Below, one piece after another: positions 34,441 through 44,954 of a stretch of 64,000 bases of DNA. The notes under the pieces are model-generated. The model ran no database searches. It saw nothing but the letters and a program-made list of their open reading frames with translations, and was not told the DNA's origin. Positions within the stretch are counted from its first letter, which is position 1. Each line of letters starts with the position of its first letter. Position numbers and translations under genes: made by a program. The DNA comes from Trifolium pratense (lineage: Eukaryota; Streptophyta; Magnoliopsida; Fabales; Fabaceae): assembly GCF_020283565.1 (NCBI RefSeq), contig NC_060062.1:32357164-32421163 (forward strand). The letters run 5' to 3'.

Positions 34441-34914
34441 ATTATTGACTTGAACGTTGGAGTGCTAACAATCTTGCAGGTATCTTTTCCGCGATAAAGA
34501 CCGAAAAACCATCCCATCATCATCTTCAGCAGCTCATTTTAACCGAACCATCACTAATTAAGACAAATCATTTTTGAACGACCGGTTCAAATATCATCTC
34601 ACCCCATGGTGCTTTATTCCAACAACAACTTTACCATGGTCCAAAAAGAAACTTTTTCCCTTACTATCATGAAAAGTTAGGAGTAATGAAAGGTTAAAAA
34701 AATAAAATTCCTTCTACTGTAGTGAAAGGTTAAAAATTATCTTTACTATTATGTGAACTCCTTACTAGATGTGCTAAGGAGACAAACAAAATACACTGAT
34801 ATATTTTAAAGATACATTATAATGATTATAACTTTATGAAAGGTATTTACAATTTTGTATGTGCTAAAAACTATTTAATTGTTTTTAGGAGAGCTTGAAT
34901 ATTACTTTAAACAC

Positions 34915-34920
34915 TATAAA
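34915..34920 (+). promoter_or_regulatory. TATA box of the NCR gene
   Basis: TATAAA in ACACTATAAAAAGATC, 52 bp before the preferred ATG (34967). With transcription starting about 30 bp downstream (near 34945), the other in-frame ATG at 34949 would have almost no leader, which favours 34967. Confidence 0.5.
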
Positions 34921-34966
34921 AAGATCAATTCATATTCTATTTTCTTACATGCAAAGAAGAAAAAAT

Positions 34967-35266
34967 ATGACTGAAGTTCTCAAATTTATTTATGCTATGA
35001 TTCTATTTCTTTTGTTCCTTGTCGCAATAAAAGTTGGTGGTGGTAAGCCTTTCTTTCATCATTTTCAATTTTCCTTATTTACTTCATATTTTGTAGAAAA
35101 TCTTTTATAATATTTTAGTAACATTATTTTATTATATTTTTTCATTTCAGAACATATTTTCTGTGCAAGTGATGCTGATTGTACAAACATTTGGAATGAG
35201 TATTATATTCATAAGTGTGTTGATCACGAATGTAAGTGGGTGTGGAAATGGGATTTAGAGCCATAA
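34967..35266 (+). CDS. NCR (nodule-specific cysteine-rich) peptide, 4-Cys type
   Basis: Two exons, 34967-35042 and 35151-35266, joined by a phase-1 GT-AG intron, give 63 residues. Exon 1 is a signal peptide typical of the family (MTEVLKFIYAMILFLLFLVA); exon 2 encodes the mature peptide. Its four cysteines are spaced C-x5-C-x11-C-x4-C, matching four-cysteine NCRs. NCRs are made in infected nodule cells of IRLC legumes, pass through the secretory pathway (DNF1 signal peptidase) and control bacteroid differentiation. This one is acidic (eight Asp/Glu against three Lys) and ends in a tryptophan-rich KWVWKW segment, so the strongly cationic, membrane-killing mode is unlikely. An in-frame ATG at 34949 would add six residues. 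No other NCR gene is seen in the window. Confidence 0.85.
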
Positions 35267-35449
35267 TTTTGTAAAATGGTTAGTTATTGTAACGGTACCT
35301 AATAATTTTTTTTCTTTTTCCAATTTTGTGAACCTTGCATTTATGATATTGTATTTTAAGATGATGGTACAACAACAAAGAATGTTATTTACATTATCTT
35401 TTTTTCTTTTAATTTTAGAAGCATTATTGTAACGTCCAATTCAGATATA

Positions 35450-35504
35450 TCTATATATATAATTCCTAGATAGTTGTGCAACCATTAATCTAACCCTAAT
35501 TCAC
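35450..35504 (+). mobile_element. Extra Helitron 5' terminus
   Basis: 55 bp starting TCTATATATATAATTCCTAG, preceded by A, is identical to the first 55 bp of the Helitron at 36205. It begins 184 bp after the NCR stop codon. The sequence between the two termini diverges immediately after position 55. Confidence 0.75.
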
Positions 35505-35570
35505 AAACCAATGAAAATCTTTCATTTAACCACATCATCCACTTACATCCATTTAATGTGGGGTACTAAT

Positions 35571-35574
35571 TGTA

Positions 35575-35652
<78 letters not shown>

Positions 35653-35661
35653 GTTTTGGGT
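35571..35661. repeat. (TTA)n microsatellite
   Basis: About 30 TTA/ATT units with two TTG interruptions, between the two Helitron 5' termini and about 300 bp downstream of the NCR gene. Confidence 0.93.
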
Positions 35662-36204
35662 TATTATTCATTTTAAATTTTTTTGTTCATTTTATTATTT
35701 TGTGTATTTTATTTTATTTTTTTTCAAAAAAGTTAATGTTTTGTTAATGATCTTTTGTTCAATCTTTGTAAATATAAGGAGTTGGTCGATTGTCAGCACT
35801 ACTTTCTAATGTTGGTAACAAAAAATAGATAAAATAAAATTTACTAATGGTTGTTATGTCCTGTATGATTTTTATCATATTCGATATTTGAGTATGAGTT
35901 AAGTTGGTTTATCTTTGCTCCAATAAGTTTCAAATTAATATAAATGTAAAATTCGATAATACAGTAGTTTTTTGGTAAGAGATAATGAAGTAGTTTATCC
36001 AACTCAGAATCCTCCAATGAGATTTATAATATAAATAAAAACTTATGTTTGAACATCGATTGTTTTCCATTGTTAATTATATGTTGTCATTTCCATAGTT
36101 ATTTTGAAGAATGAGTTAAAGATATTGCTAATCAATGTTAATGAAGAATATACCAAAGTAACTTCAAATGTGATGTATAAATAAGTTTTTTAAATGTATA
36201 AACA

Positions 36205-38062
36205 TCTATATATATAATTCCTAGATAGTTGTGCAACCATTAATCTAACCCTAATTCACGTCAGCCACTTATATCCAATTAAACCACTCAATAATGTCAC
36301 ATCACTTTTACTTACATCTTTGTCATCTCTATACACTTTTTCATATGTCTACATTTATATACCTATGATTTTTCATTATACACTCACTTAACTAATAATA
36401 ATATTTTTTACTAAATTATACGCACTAATTAATCTTTTATACTATATATTGAATTATAGCGTCCAATTAAGAATCAAATGCACAGTGTATGAGTATGACC
36501 ACAAACCGTTTTCATAGTGGCATGACAATTTATGGATTACCAACTTATTTTGGTAGATGCAATAGGATCCATTGTAATCTTTTCGAAATGTATAAACACA
36601 TTTTTAATATTTATCTTATATTTACATCACTGTTTTTATTATTATTATTTTGTTGTTGTTGATGTTGTTATTATAATTTTCATAATACTTATTGTTTCAA
36701 TTTATACGAATGATTTTTCAAAATTATAATATAAATCCTAGATAGTTCTCCTACCACTATTCTAACCCTAATTGTATCAACCAATCATAGCCTTTAAATT
36801 ATTCTCTTCTATTTAAAATTAATTGTAACAATTTTAAATGCTTAAATGCTTTCATATTTTTGAAGCCAATATAATTGCTCTAAGTGTACCACCTCTCAAT
36901 AAATTCTTATGGTTATAATTCTTCACTCTTTTCTATTCTTTTCATTACCCGTAAGTTACATATATTGATGCTCATACTCTCTCTATTCCATTTAAATACC
37001 ACATCATAGTCAATCCTTCTCTCCATAAACCTCATTCACATCCTTATTTATTCATTTCTTTGCCTTTTGTATTCAAGTTTTATTGTTTTTCTTTGCATTT
37101 TTATTCTCTTATTTGTGATTTTTTGCATTGGGTTGTATGATATTTATGAAACTCTACAAATAAATTGTTTGAGAGATGCAAATGTAATTCATATTGTTAG
37201 ACACCTTGGAGGTATGCTTTTTTCTCTAATATTCATTTATGTGCAATTTTCTCTAATATTCAAGTTTTATTTTTTTTTCTTTGTATATTTATTCTCTCAA
37301 TTGTGTTTTTTTTTTTCAGTCGATTGCATGATATATATGAAACTGTACAAATAAATTGTTTGAGAAACAAATATAATTCATATTGTTGGAAAAATTGGAG
37401 GTGAGCTTTTTTCTCTAATATTCAAGTTTTATTTTTTTTCCTATGCATTTTTATTCTTTTATTTGTGATTTTTTTTCCAGTGGATTGCATGATATTTACT
37501 AAACTCTACAAATAAATTGTTTTACATGCAGATGCTAATGTAATTCATATTGTTAGTGATTTATGCATATATAGTTTTCTACTATGTTTAGTTTTTACCT
37601 GAAAAGAAAATCACTATTTGAAAACATGCTTTCTAATACGAAGAGGAACACTTCTATAGGTATAACTAAAAAGTATTTAAATTTAGGCACACATACATAC
37701 TTAAATAAAATTTAAAGATAAAAAGATTAATTGATATTGCTTGATGTGACAAAATTATTTATAATTTATTTTTAATGTTTGATGTGTGTGCCCCTATATG
37801 TAAAAGATTTGAGATTGTGTCCATAGTAGAATTTATCCTAATACACAATAGCTAGAACAACAAATTTAAAATAGAGGAAATATTTCGTGGACTAATTATT
37901 TTATTATTTTAGTGGACTAATTAAATTTTTTGGTGGACTAATCAAGTTAAAACATTTGAGCCATTTTTATATATATTGTTTCAATTTATGCAAATAATAT
38001 TTTGACGTTATATATTATAAAACAGTGCATAAGATCCGTGCATCGCACGGGTAAGCGTCTAG
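36205..38062 (+). mobile_element. Non-autonomous Helitron
   Basis: The 5' end is TC (TCTATATATATAATTCC) after an A. The 3' end has a 6-bp-stem hairpin CCGTGC-ATC-GCACGG at 38036-38050, eight bases, then CTAG (38059-38062) followed by T. A|TC...CTAG|T insertion between A and T, the hairpin and the absence of inverted ends or target duplication are the Helitron signature. No Rep/helicase is present, so it is non-autonomous. It contains a tandem exon-like array at 37072-37560. A weaker relative of the 5' sub-terminal sequence recurs at about 36733-36775. Confidence 0.8.
37072..37560 (+). repeat. Three tandem exon-like units inside the Helitron
   Basis: Units begin TTCAAGTTTTATT at 37072, 37259 and 37421 (spacing 187 and 162 bp). 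Each has a long T-rich tract, in units 2 and 3 ending in CAG, then a conserved 80-90 bp block (GCATGATAT-TA-GAAACT-TACAAATAAATTGTTT...ATTCATATTGTT), and in units 1 and 2 a GGAGGT(A/G) donor-like end. That is the anatomy of an exon with its splice sites, duplicated in place. Unit 1 stays open and could encode YDIYETLQINCLRDANVIHI; units 2 and 3 are altered by indels or stops. I do not recognise the source gene. Confidence 0.65.
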
Positions 38063-38110
38063 TATCACACTTATGAGAATAATATTATATATTTAGGTTG
38101 AAAAATAATA

Positions 38111-38529
38111 GGGTTAAATATGTAAAAGGTCCCTGCACTTACGAGTCATTTGAGTTTTAGTCCCTGCATTTTAAAAACATTTCATTTTGCCACTGCACTT
38201 TCATTTTACTTTAAAAATGGTCCCCAGACCTTTTTTTGTTTGTTGAAATGACACATTTTTGCTGATCTGTCACTGTTGACTGGACTTTAGAGTTGATGAC
38301 TCATTTAATTTTGCAGTGAATCAATCAAAATACCCTTAAATAAGTAATTTTTTAAAAGTAAAATAAAATCGACACATCATAAAAAAATGTGTCACTTTAA
38401 CAAAAAATGGGTTCAGGGACCATTTTTAAAGTAAAATGAAAGTGCAGTGACAAAATGAAATGATTTTAAATTGCAAGGACTAAAACTCAAATGACCCGTA
38501 AGTGCAGGGACCTTTTTCATATTTAAGCC
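38111..38529. mobile_element. Mutator-type MITE with long inverted repeats
   Basis: A 419-bp element whose ends (GGGTTAAATATGTAAAAGGT and, in reverse, GGCTTAAATATGAAAAAGGT) continue as inverted repeats for over 110 bp (CCCTGCACTTACG, GTCATTTGAGTTTTAGTCC, ATTTCATTTTG...CACTGCACTTTCATTTTAC). Flanked by the exact 9-bp duplication AAAATAATA at 38102-38110 and 38530-38538. Non-coding. It sits 49 bp beyond the Helitron 3' end. Confidence 0.88.
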
Positions 38530-38539
38530 AAAATAATAT

Positions 38540-39900
38540 TTAACTTACTTCAAAGCCTATAATATTATTTTTATTCGTAATATATTGTTACACATATATT
38601 TTCACTCACTTCAAAAAAAAAATCTCTTACCTTTTAATTAGATTTAACGGTCTTAGATACTACAGTGTTTTGTTTTAGAAGAGTATGAAAAGTAGAATGC
38701 CACCGTGTATAATTATAATTAGCTACTACAATATAACAATAAAAACTTTAATTAATCTTGTCTGCGGAAGTTGATTGAAAGAAGAGAAGGAATTGATTGA
38801 AGATTTACCTAAGAAATTCAAAGAAGTTATTGTTGTTGAATATGTTGTTGTGTTGTTGGAGTTTGTTTAAAGTCTCACATTGCTTAGGTTCCCGGACGAT
38901 TAAGTGTATAAATATGTGAGGGCAACCTCACCCTTTGAGCTAACTTTTGGGGATGAGATCCAAACATATTTAAGAGTTGTTTCCATTCTTTAGGGTTCAT
39001 TTTTCTCCCCAATTTTAATTTTGATTTTTTTTTTTAGTCATTTCAAGTTATTGTTCGTTCTAGTGGTGAAAATGAAGAATCAATTTAGATATGTTGTTGT
39101 ATTTCATTTTGTTGTTGAACCATGCTTTTGAAGGTTTATGAAGGGTGATTCAAAATTGGAAATGTATTAAAGCAAATTAAACACATTCTTGAATTGAACC
39201 TCATTATTTCATTCCTGAAGGTTTGTGATGACTTTTTTTTGTTATGAATTTGAGATAAAAGTTTGAACTTCGGATTTCTAAATGATTAAATGATTCAGTA
39301 ATTTCTTTAAAAAAATTAATAATAAATATTGCACAATCAGCATGACTAATACGGCCATGACGTGACATGTCAATGAAAGTTAAACACCTCAACATTTTTT
39401 ATTATAAAAAAATTATCACATGTTTTCTAAAATTACAAGGGTATAAATAAATAAATAAATAAATAAAAATTACAAGTGCTAAAATTAAAATGACTCATAT
39501 TTGTATGTTAAAGTTTATCATTTTACATGATAATTAATTGACAAATCTTTAGGATAGATTAGAGAATAGTACAAATTAAGATAAATAAATTTTATGAGAA
39601 GAATAATTATTAGAAAAATTACTGCATGAACCTTTCAATAAGTAGCATACGCATACTAGTCAATATCACCAACAAATATCTCACACCCACATTTGTCATT
39701 TCTCTTTCTAATTGAAGTACATCCAAAAAAAAAAAATATATAGAAACACAAGATTTCTCTTTCTAATTTTTTTTTTTTTGCCAGAAATATCATTTTGCAT
39801 TAGATAAAATAAATGAAGTAAAAAAAAAACATAGAGAGAAACAATGTGTTAGGACATTCCTCAACCACATTCTAAAAACAACACAAACAATTAAGCCAAC
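38540..39900. other. Intergenic, LTR-like fragment
   Basis: No gene recognised. A block at about 38865-39000 (AAGTCTCACATTGCTTAGGT, TGTATAAATATGTGAGGGC, CCTCACCCTTTGAGCTAAC) looks like a short LTR-derived or TRIM-like repeat. An (AATA)n tract lies near 39445-39465. Confidence 0.4.
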
Positions 39901-39921
39901 TAAGATTTAAGTATCAATAAA

Positions 39922-40635
39922 CTATGAGAAAATATAAACCAATAGAGCATTACCAAGCCAATAACTTAATCCAAGCACCCAAACAAATTTCTTCAACAAG
40001 TGATAAGTGGGTTGAAGAACCACAGTCTTTAAATCTATCCAATTACGGATCATTTCTTTGACTTGTGGATGCGTAGATCGACTATACGGGTTCTCAAAAT
40101 TGGTTAAACTCACCATATGTGAAGGATTCATTTGTTGAGTGGAGAAGAAAAGAGACCGGTTTGCTGCTGCCACTATTAGATCCTTGCTCAAAATATTTTC
40201 CATTACATTCATTCTTCTTTGAGGCTTTACATCAAACACCATGAGAGCAATCTTAAAATTGACTATACTTAAACACACAATACAGAATACATAAAAATAA
40301 TACACCACAATGAAAACAACAGATCCAAAAACACAAACTCTCAGAAATTTCATTTCTTCTGATGGCAGTGGCTCCGGTGGTGGCCTTCTCCCATAGCCAC
40401 AGAGCTCCGAATGATTGGCTAGTGAGGCTGGGTTTCGATTTGAAAGCACATCACAGTGATTGATTCGTGCAAGGATAGAGTGGTGGTTGTTCTTGGAGGG
40501 AGGCTTGAACCTTATGGATGTTGGTGGTGAAACAAGGAATAGAGACAATAGAGATGAAGAAGTAACAAGAGAAACAAAGAAAGAAGAAAAAAAACCACAT
40601 ACATGGGAGAGGAATCTCCACTGGGGAGGGGGCAA
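39922..40635 (-). CDS. Hypothetical protein, possibly spurious
   Basis: Open frame of 237 codons, longer than expected by chance in such AT-rich DNA. The first 85 residues include a hydrophobic Phe/Ser/Leu stretch (FFSSFFVSLV) and are encoded by GC-richer, transposon-looking DNA (CTCCGATGGCGGGAG, CTCCACTGGGGAGGG on the plus strand). From an internal Met near residue 95 (MKFLRVCVFGSVVFIVVYYF) there is a strong membrane-spanning segment, then a soluble part with FENPYSRSTHPQVKEMIRNW and a hydrophobic C-terminus. I recognise no family. It could be a lineage-specific membrane protein starting at the internal Met (about 40353), or chance coding in a transposon relic. Confidence 0.25.
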   Translation of the reverse strand: MPPPQWRFLSHVCGFFSSFFVSLVTSSSLLSLFLVSPPTSIRFKPPSKNNHHSILARINHCDVLSNRNPASLANHSELCGYGRRPPPEPLPSEEMKFLRVCVFGSVVFIVVYYFYVFCIVCLSIVNFKIALMVFDVKPQRRMNVMENILSKDLIVAAANRSLFFSTQQMNPSHMVSLTNFENPYSRSTHPQVKEMIRNWIDLKTVVLQPTYHLLKKFVWVLGLSYWLGNALLVYIFS

Positions 40636-40899
40636 ACTCCATTATGGAGAGGATCAACTCCGATGGCGGGAGGAGAGATCCCTACTAGAGGGGACGCGGC
40701 GCTCAAACATTGTGTAACCAAATACCCTAATTTCTAGAGAGAATGGAGAGCATCTCTCTCTAGAAACTTACTTTTGACTCTCTTTCTAATCTTGGGTTAA
40801 AAGAAAGAGGGGAAGAGAAATAAGAAACAAAAGAAATTGAGATGGAGAGAAGGAAGTGCATGAGGAGAATGAGAGTTCTCGATCCAACAAACGTGGAAA

Positions 40900-41250
40900 A
40901 AAGTAAACGGGATATTTTAAGTTCTAGCCATGCAAAAACAAGAAAAAAGAGGTCTATTTTGAATATTGCCTTGAAATCGTAAAAATCGGAAAATCATGTT
41001 TTGGGGAGATTCTGCCAGATTACGCCTAGGCGCCACTAGATTACGCCCAGGCGTGGGATATGGCGCCTAGGCGTGCAAAGCTTGGCTCAATTCTGCCTGT
41101 TCACGCCCAAACGAGGGAGGTCGCGCCCAGGTACAGCGCGCGAGCCTAAATATAGGTTGTGCATTTTCTGACTTTTTAAAGGGATTTTAGGGTTTCTAAA
41201 GCCAACAAAAGAGTAGGGTTAAAAGAGAACTTCTCTTGGGCTAACACTAG
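40900..41250 (+). mobile_element. LTR-like GC-rich block
   Basis: Repeated GCGCCTAGGCG / ACGCCCAGGCG motifs (about 41025-41135) precede a TATA-like CTAAATATAGG and a transcript-leader-like AGGGATTTTAGGGTTTCTAA. It is comparable in style to the block at 26430. Ends not resolved; the stretch 41250-41550 downstream holds nothing recognisable. Confidence 0.35.
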
Positions 41251-41639
41251 GGTTGGAATTGATTCGTCACTTTGGGAAACACTTTTCATATTGAATTTCT
41301 TCGCCGTTTTATCTTTTGGTTTGATTACTATTGTCGTTCTCACGTATTTGGTTGCTTAATCATATTTGCTCCACACATCAAGATTATTGGTGTGATATTT
41401 TAATCGAATTCACATCAGTCTACCTAAGATACTCTAATTAATATATAATCTATGAGTAGAACATATTTTTCTATTGATAAATAAAAAGATATTTGAAAAT
41501 TAGTTTTCTTAAGAGGACCAATGACGACATATGTTTATAATTATATAATGGAAAATGCTAACGACTTGGATACTTTTTAAAGGACTTACTTAATGTCACA
41601 CTTTTGCATGGAAAAAATTAGAAATTGAGAGGATCTTAA

Positions 41640-41835
41640 CTCCTTTATATATGTATATGGAATTCAACGAAAGGAGATCCTCTCAAGTCCAATTTTCCTC
41701 CTGTTGAATCTTAGCCTTCCATTTATTGTTTGCCGTCTACTGTTCATTCAAATAAAACAAATTGGAAGGTGTGGATTAAACTGGACCACCTCTAGTGCAA
41801 TTTAAACAGGAGAGGATCCTGTCTCGAATTCAACC
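41640..41835. repeat. Inverted-repeat, MITE-like
   Basis: The left arm GAGATCCTCTCAAGTCCAAT and the right arm (AGTGCAATTTAAACAGGAGAGGATCCT) are partly inverted around a non-coding centre. Ends uncertain. Confidence 0.35.
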
Positions 41836-42107
41836 AACTAAGCATGCACATTTGTTGAAAGGTGGGTTGTGAAAAATTACGCAACACTCTTTAATTATTG
41901 GGGATAAGTGTAATCAAATAATGATGATGAAAAATGAACTTATGATAGCTAAAGAATAAAACAAAGTTTGATAAGAGAAGAATAATGATGATGAAAAATA
42001 TTAAGGAAAAAAAGAGCTCAAATGTGCCAATTTTCGCAACCTAAGTAAACGATAGCAGTGATCCCGTCACTACATTTAAGCACAAATTTCATCACCGCTC
42101 AAAATTT

Positions 42108-42178
42108 TGCACCAGCCGGGAATCGAACCCGGGTCTGTACCGTGGCAGGGTACTATTCTACCACTAGACCACTGGTGC
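42108..42178 (-). tRNA. trnG-GCC: tRNA-Gly (GCC)
   Basis: 71-nt cytosolic-type tRNA on the minus strand. The acceptor stem GCACCAG pairs perfectly with CTGGTGC, with discriminator A. The A-box is TGGTCTAGTGG and the B-box GGTTCGATTCC. The anticodon GCC is at 42146-42144 in the loop CCTGCCACGG-type context. CCA is not encoded, as expected for a nuclear gene, and a TTTT run follows immediately (plus-strand AAAA at 42101-42104) as the Pol III terminator. The sequence matches the plant nuclear tRNA-Gly(GCC) consensus with no intron, so it is probably functional. Confidence 0.95.
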
Positions 42179-42562
42179 TTTGATGCTTACTGAGTACGCC
42201 TGTATTCATATATTCAGTGCTCGATTGGAGTTATTGCAAAAATAAACATGTAAGGAGGAGTTACACTTTCTAACATAAATATAGTGAAGTTAACTCTCTT
42301 TTTTTAGCAATAAAAAAATATTAACTCACTTTTTTTATTATCAACTTTTTTTATTATCTACTTTAAATCATTTTTAATAGTCTTTTTTAAAAAAAAAAAA
42401 AACAACTTTAATTTTTTTTTTTTGACAAGTAAAATTAAATTTTATATACTAGTACTTAATTTTGATGGTATCTCTAAAATGCCTCTCATAATCAGCAAGG
42501 AATTATTGTTAAAGTTAGTTTTATTAGGAGACAAGTCAATTGAGTTGTTCACTTCTTAGCTA

Positions 42563-42617
42563 CTTCCTCCAGACACATTTATAAGTCAAATTTGCTTATA
42601 AATGTGTCCGGAAGGAG
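42563..42617. mobile_element. 55-bp Stowaway-type mini-hairpin
   Basis: CTTCCTCCAGACACATTTAT and its nearly perfect inverse ATAAATGTGTCCGGAAGGAG around a 15-nt loop, bounded by TA on both sides (42561-42562, 42618-42619). It is an extreme deletion form of the Stowaway family. Confidence 0.7.
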
Positions 42618-42754
42618 TATGAGTTTATGACGTTTCGATCAATTGCTAGTAGCACTATATTTTATTTTGACCTGCCTTGTCTTGCGAGACTTTTCATGAA
42701 TAAAATGCACTAAGTTGGTTTCTAACAAAAAAATATTTCTAAAGACTAATTCTT

Positions 42755-42880
42755 TTTCTTCTTTTTGTAGACGAAGTGGAAAACGCTATATGAAACTCAC
42801 ACACAACACAGCTGTGAAACTTTTGATTCAAACCTAATTGGAGTGTAAAGATATTGATATTGTTAGTTGAGCTAGATAAA
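42755..42880 (-). mobile_element. SINE fragment
   Basis: Minus-strand relative of the 32516/33205 family: AGCTCAACTAACAATATCAA at the head, a B-box-like GGTTTGAATCAAAAG and a TGTGTGTGAGTTTCATATAG body ending in CACTTCGTCTAC. Confidence 0.5.
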
Positions 42881-44393
42881 CTTCAAATACTAAATTTATT
42901 AGTTGTAAAGGATAATTTAGGTAATAGACTTGAATTTTTATTTAATGATGCATTGATTAAATATGATCAATTTAATCAATATATATATAATAGTAACTCA
43001 ATATATATAATAGTAAGTTTTTTTGTATATGAGACCAATAAAAAGTTGTTATAAGAGATAGCTCTTATACACAATGTATATGTTTTTTCATAGTGATTAG
43101 TGAGTATCATATATTAATATATGTGGACAATTCAAATCCACATTTCAATATTATCTAAATGAAACACAATATAACACTACAACTTTATCACACAAAATGA
43201 AAGCATTGGTTGGTTGATCTAAGTATCAAACCACTATTTCATATATGATAGTATGTTTATACTAGGACTGGCGATGAACCGAACCAACTCGAAAATAGTC
43301 CGAGACTCGATTCGATAATTAACTCGTTGAACTAAGTTCATGAACCAAATGAGTCGAACTTGAGTTGAAAATTAAGCTCGTTAAATAAATGAGATGAGTC
43401 GAGTCGAGCTTAAGCAAGTTCGACTCGACTCATTTCCATCCCTAAGCCTAATCCTCCTAGGTCCAGTCCAAATCCACATATATCCGGTAACTTTGCGTAC
43501 GCCATTGATCATATACATCCTCCACCCTATAACGAATATTGTCCACGAAACACTTACAAGACCGTTAGATACATTTCAACTACTCCTCTCACTCTATGCC
43601 AGTTCTTGCCAATTGTCATAGGCAGTTATAACTATCTTTCTCTATATAAGGACGACAAGGCTTCGGCGTCAAGATACAGAATTCGATCACTCTTCACTCC
43701 TCCTTGATCCTATACTGACTTGTACTGCTGACCATCAGCCGAGTTCGGGTCGAAAATTGCCAAACAAATAAAAACAACAACCTCTTAATTTAGACCCAAT
43801 TCCCACCATCTATAACTTTGGTTTGTTTAAGTGTCGAGTCATTCGGGTGACGAGTATAATGGGTTTGTTTTAACGGGTTAGCTTGGAACTTTGTTGTTAC
43901 ATCCAAAACTTCATTGATAAAAAAATTCATATTCTTCAAATAGTTCAATATTTCATACATAATGCAACAAATGATACAACAATATTTTGATTATGAAGAG
44001 ATGAATTTTTAGAGACCCACACCTGCCTCTATACAACGGTTCATGGCTGATTTTAACAATTGTTGTCTCGAGACCCGACCCGCACCCGACCGAGTGCTTT
44101 CATATGTTGGTAATTATGTCGACTTCGAGTCAGGTTGCGGGTCCATGCTTTCCACTACTGACTTGAGCGTTGTAGTGATAACTTTTTTTGCAGGTACCTC
44201 CCTCAACGTGATCCATCGTACTTGAAACGAATCGCTACCGCAATTTCCTCAAGCCTCGCCATTGAAGTTATCTCATTCTCAATGTAATATTGGTCACAAA
44301 GGCTCCTAGTATTAAAAAAGTAATATTAGTCATTTTTACCGCATCAGCTAAAGTCAGCACAATCTCAAAGTAATAATGGTCATAGAAGCTCCC
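42881..44393. other. Intergenic with decayed repeats
   Basis: No gene supported. About 43265-43440 is a GAGTCGAGTCGAGC-type repeat cluster; about 43640-43700 (CTATATAAGGACGACAAGGC) resembles an LTR transcription start. A 90-bp-spaced tandem duplication (TCTCAA-GTAAT-TGGTCA...GCTCC-ATTAAAAAAG) starts at 44276; its second copy, from 44370, is split by the Gypsy element. Confidence 0.45.
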
Positions 44394-44863
44394 TGATAGT
44401 TTCGATAGAGTTTTTACTAGGAGACGTGGCAAGAATAATGTAGGAGAATATTCTGTTGCAGTGAATAAGGGGTCTGAGGGACAGATAGCAGAGAGAGAAC
44501 ACTTGACCACTATTAATAATGCAGATGGTAGAGAGAGAAAACATAATTAACCACTATTAATACTATTGATGATGCAAATGGCAGAGAGAGAAAGGAGATA
44601 TGAGCACTATTTATGATGGACTCATCATTGGAGTAAGCCATGTTTGAATTTTAGATGCTACTATGCATGTGGAGACCCTGAGTAGCTCGAATTACTCAGT
44701 TTATGTTTTCATTCATTGTTATTTTTCTTACTATTCCATTGTACTTCACAATTAGATCCCATTTGAACTCTAATTGGTTTTACATAAATAATATTCAGTC
44801 AATTTCACTATTTCTGCCGTTTTCTTACTGATTTTGGTTAGATTACTAAATTGAATCCTATCA
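44394..44863 (+). repeat. 5' LTR of the chromovirus
   Basis: 470 bp, TGATAGTTTCG...AATCCTATCA. It differs from the 3' LTR by about 23 substitutions (counted by eye) and by 18 extra bp near its end, at GATTTTGGTTAGATTACT, bounded by a TTACT direct repeat. Confidence 0.93.
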
Positions 44864-44866
44864 ATT

Positions 44867-44879
44867 TGGTATCAGAGCT
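44867..44879 (+). other. Primer-binding site (tRNA-iMet)
   Basis: TGGTATCAGAGCT, three bases after the 5' LTR, complementary to the 3' end of plant initiator tRNA-Met. Confidence 0.9.
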
Positions 44880-44954
44880 AGTTGATCCATTTGCGAAATG
44901 GAAGGCGTTGGATCAGATTAAGTCGAGCAGAGACTTGGATCGTTGGAAGCGACC

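Noticed and set aside
34133..34497. Open frames rich in Ile-Tyr repeats
   Set aside because: Pure translation of the (AT)n microsatellite on both strands.
35511..35747. Open frame with poly-Tyr / poly-Leu
   Set aside because: Produced by the (TTA)n microsatellite; no homology outside the repeat.
37067..37354. 95-codon hydrophobic frame
   Set aside because: Phe-rich translation of the T tracts in the tandem exon-like repeat; the exon-like block itself is what matters.
40460..40721. Plus- and minus-strand frames overlapping the 39922-40635 frame
   Set aside because: Shadow frames from a GC-richer patch; composition not protein-like.
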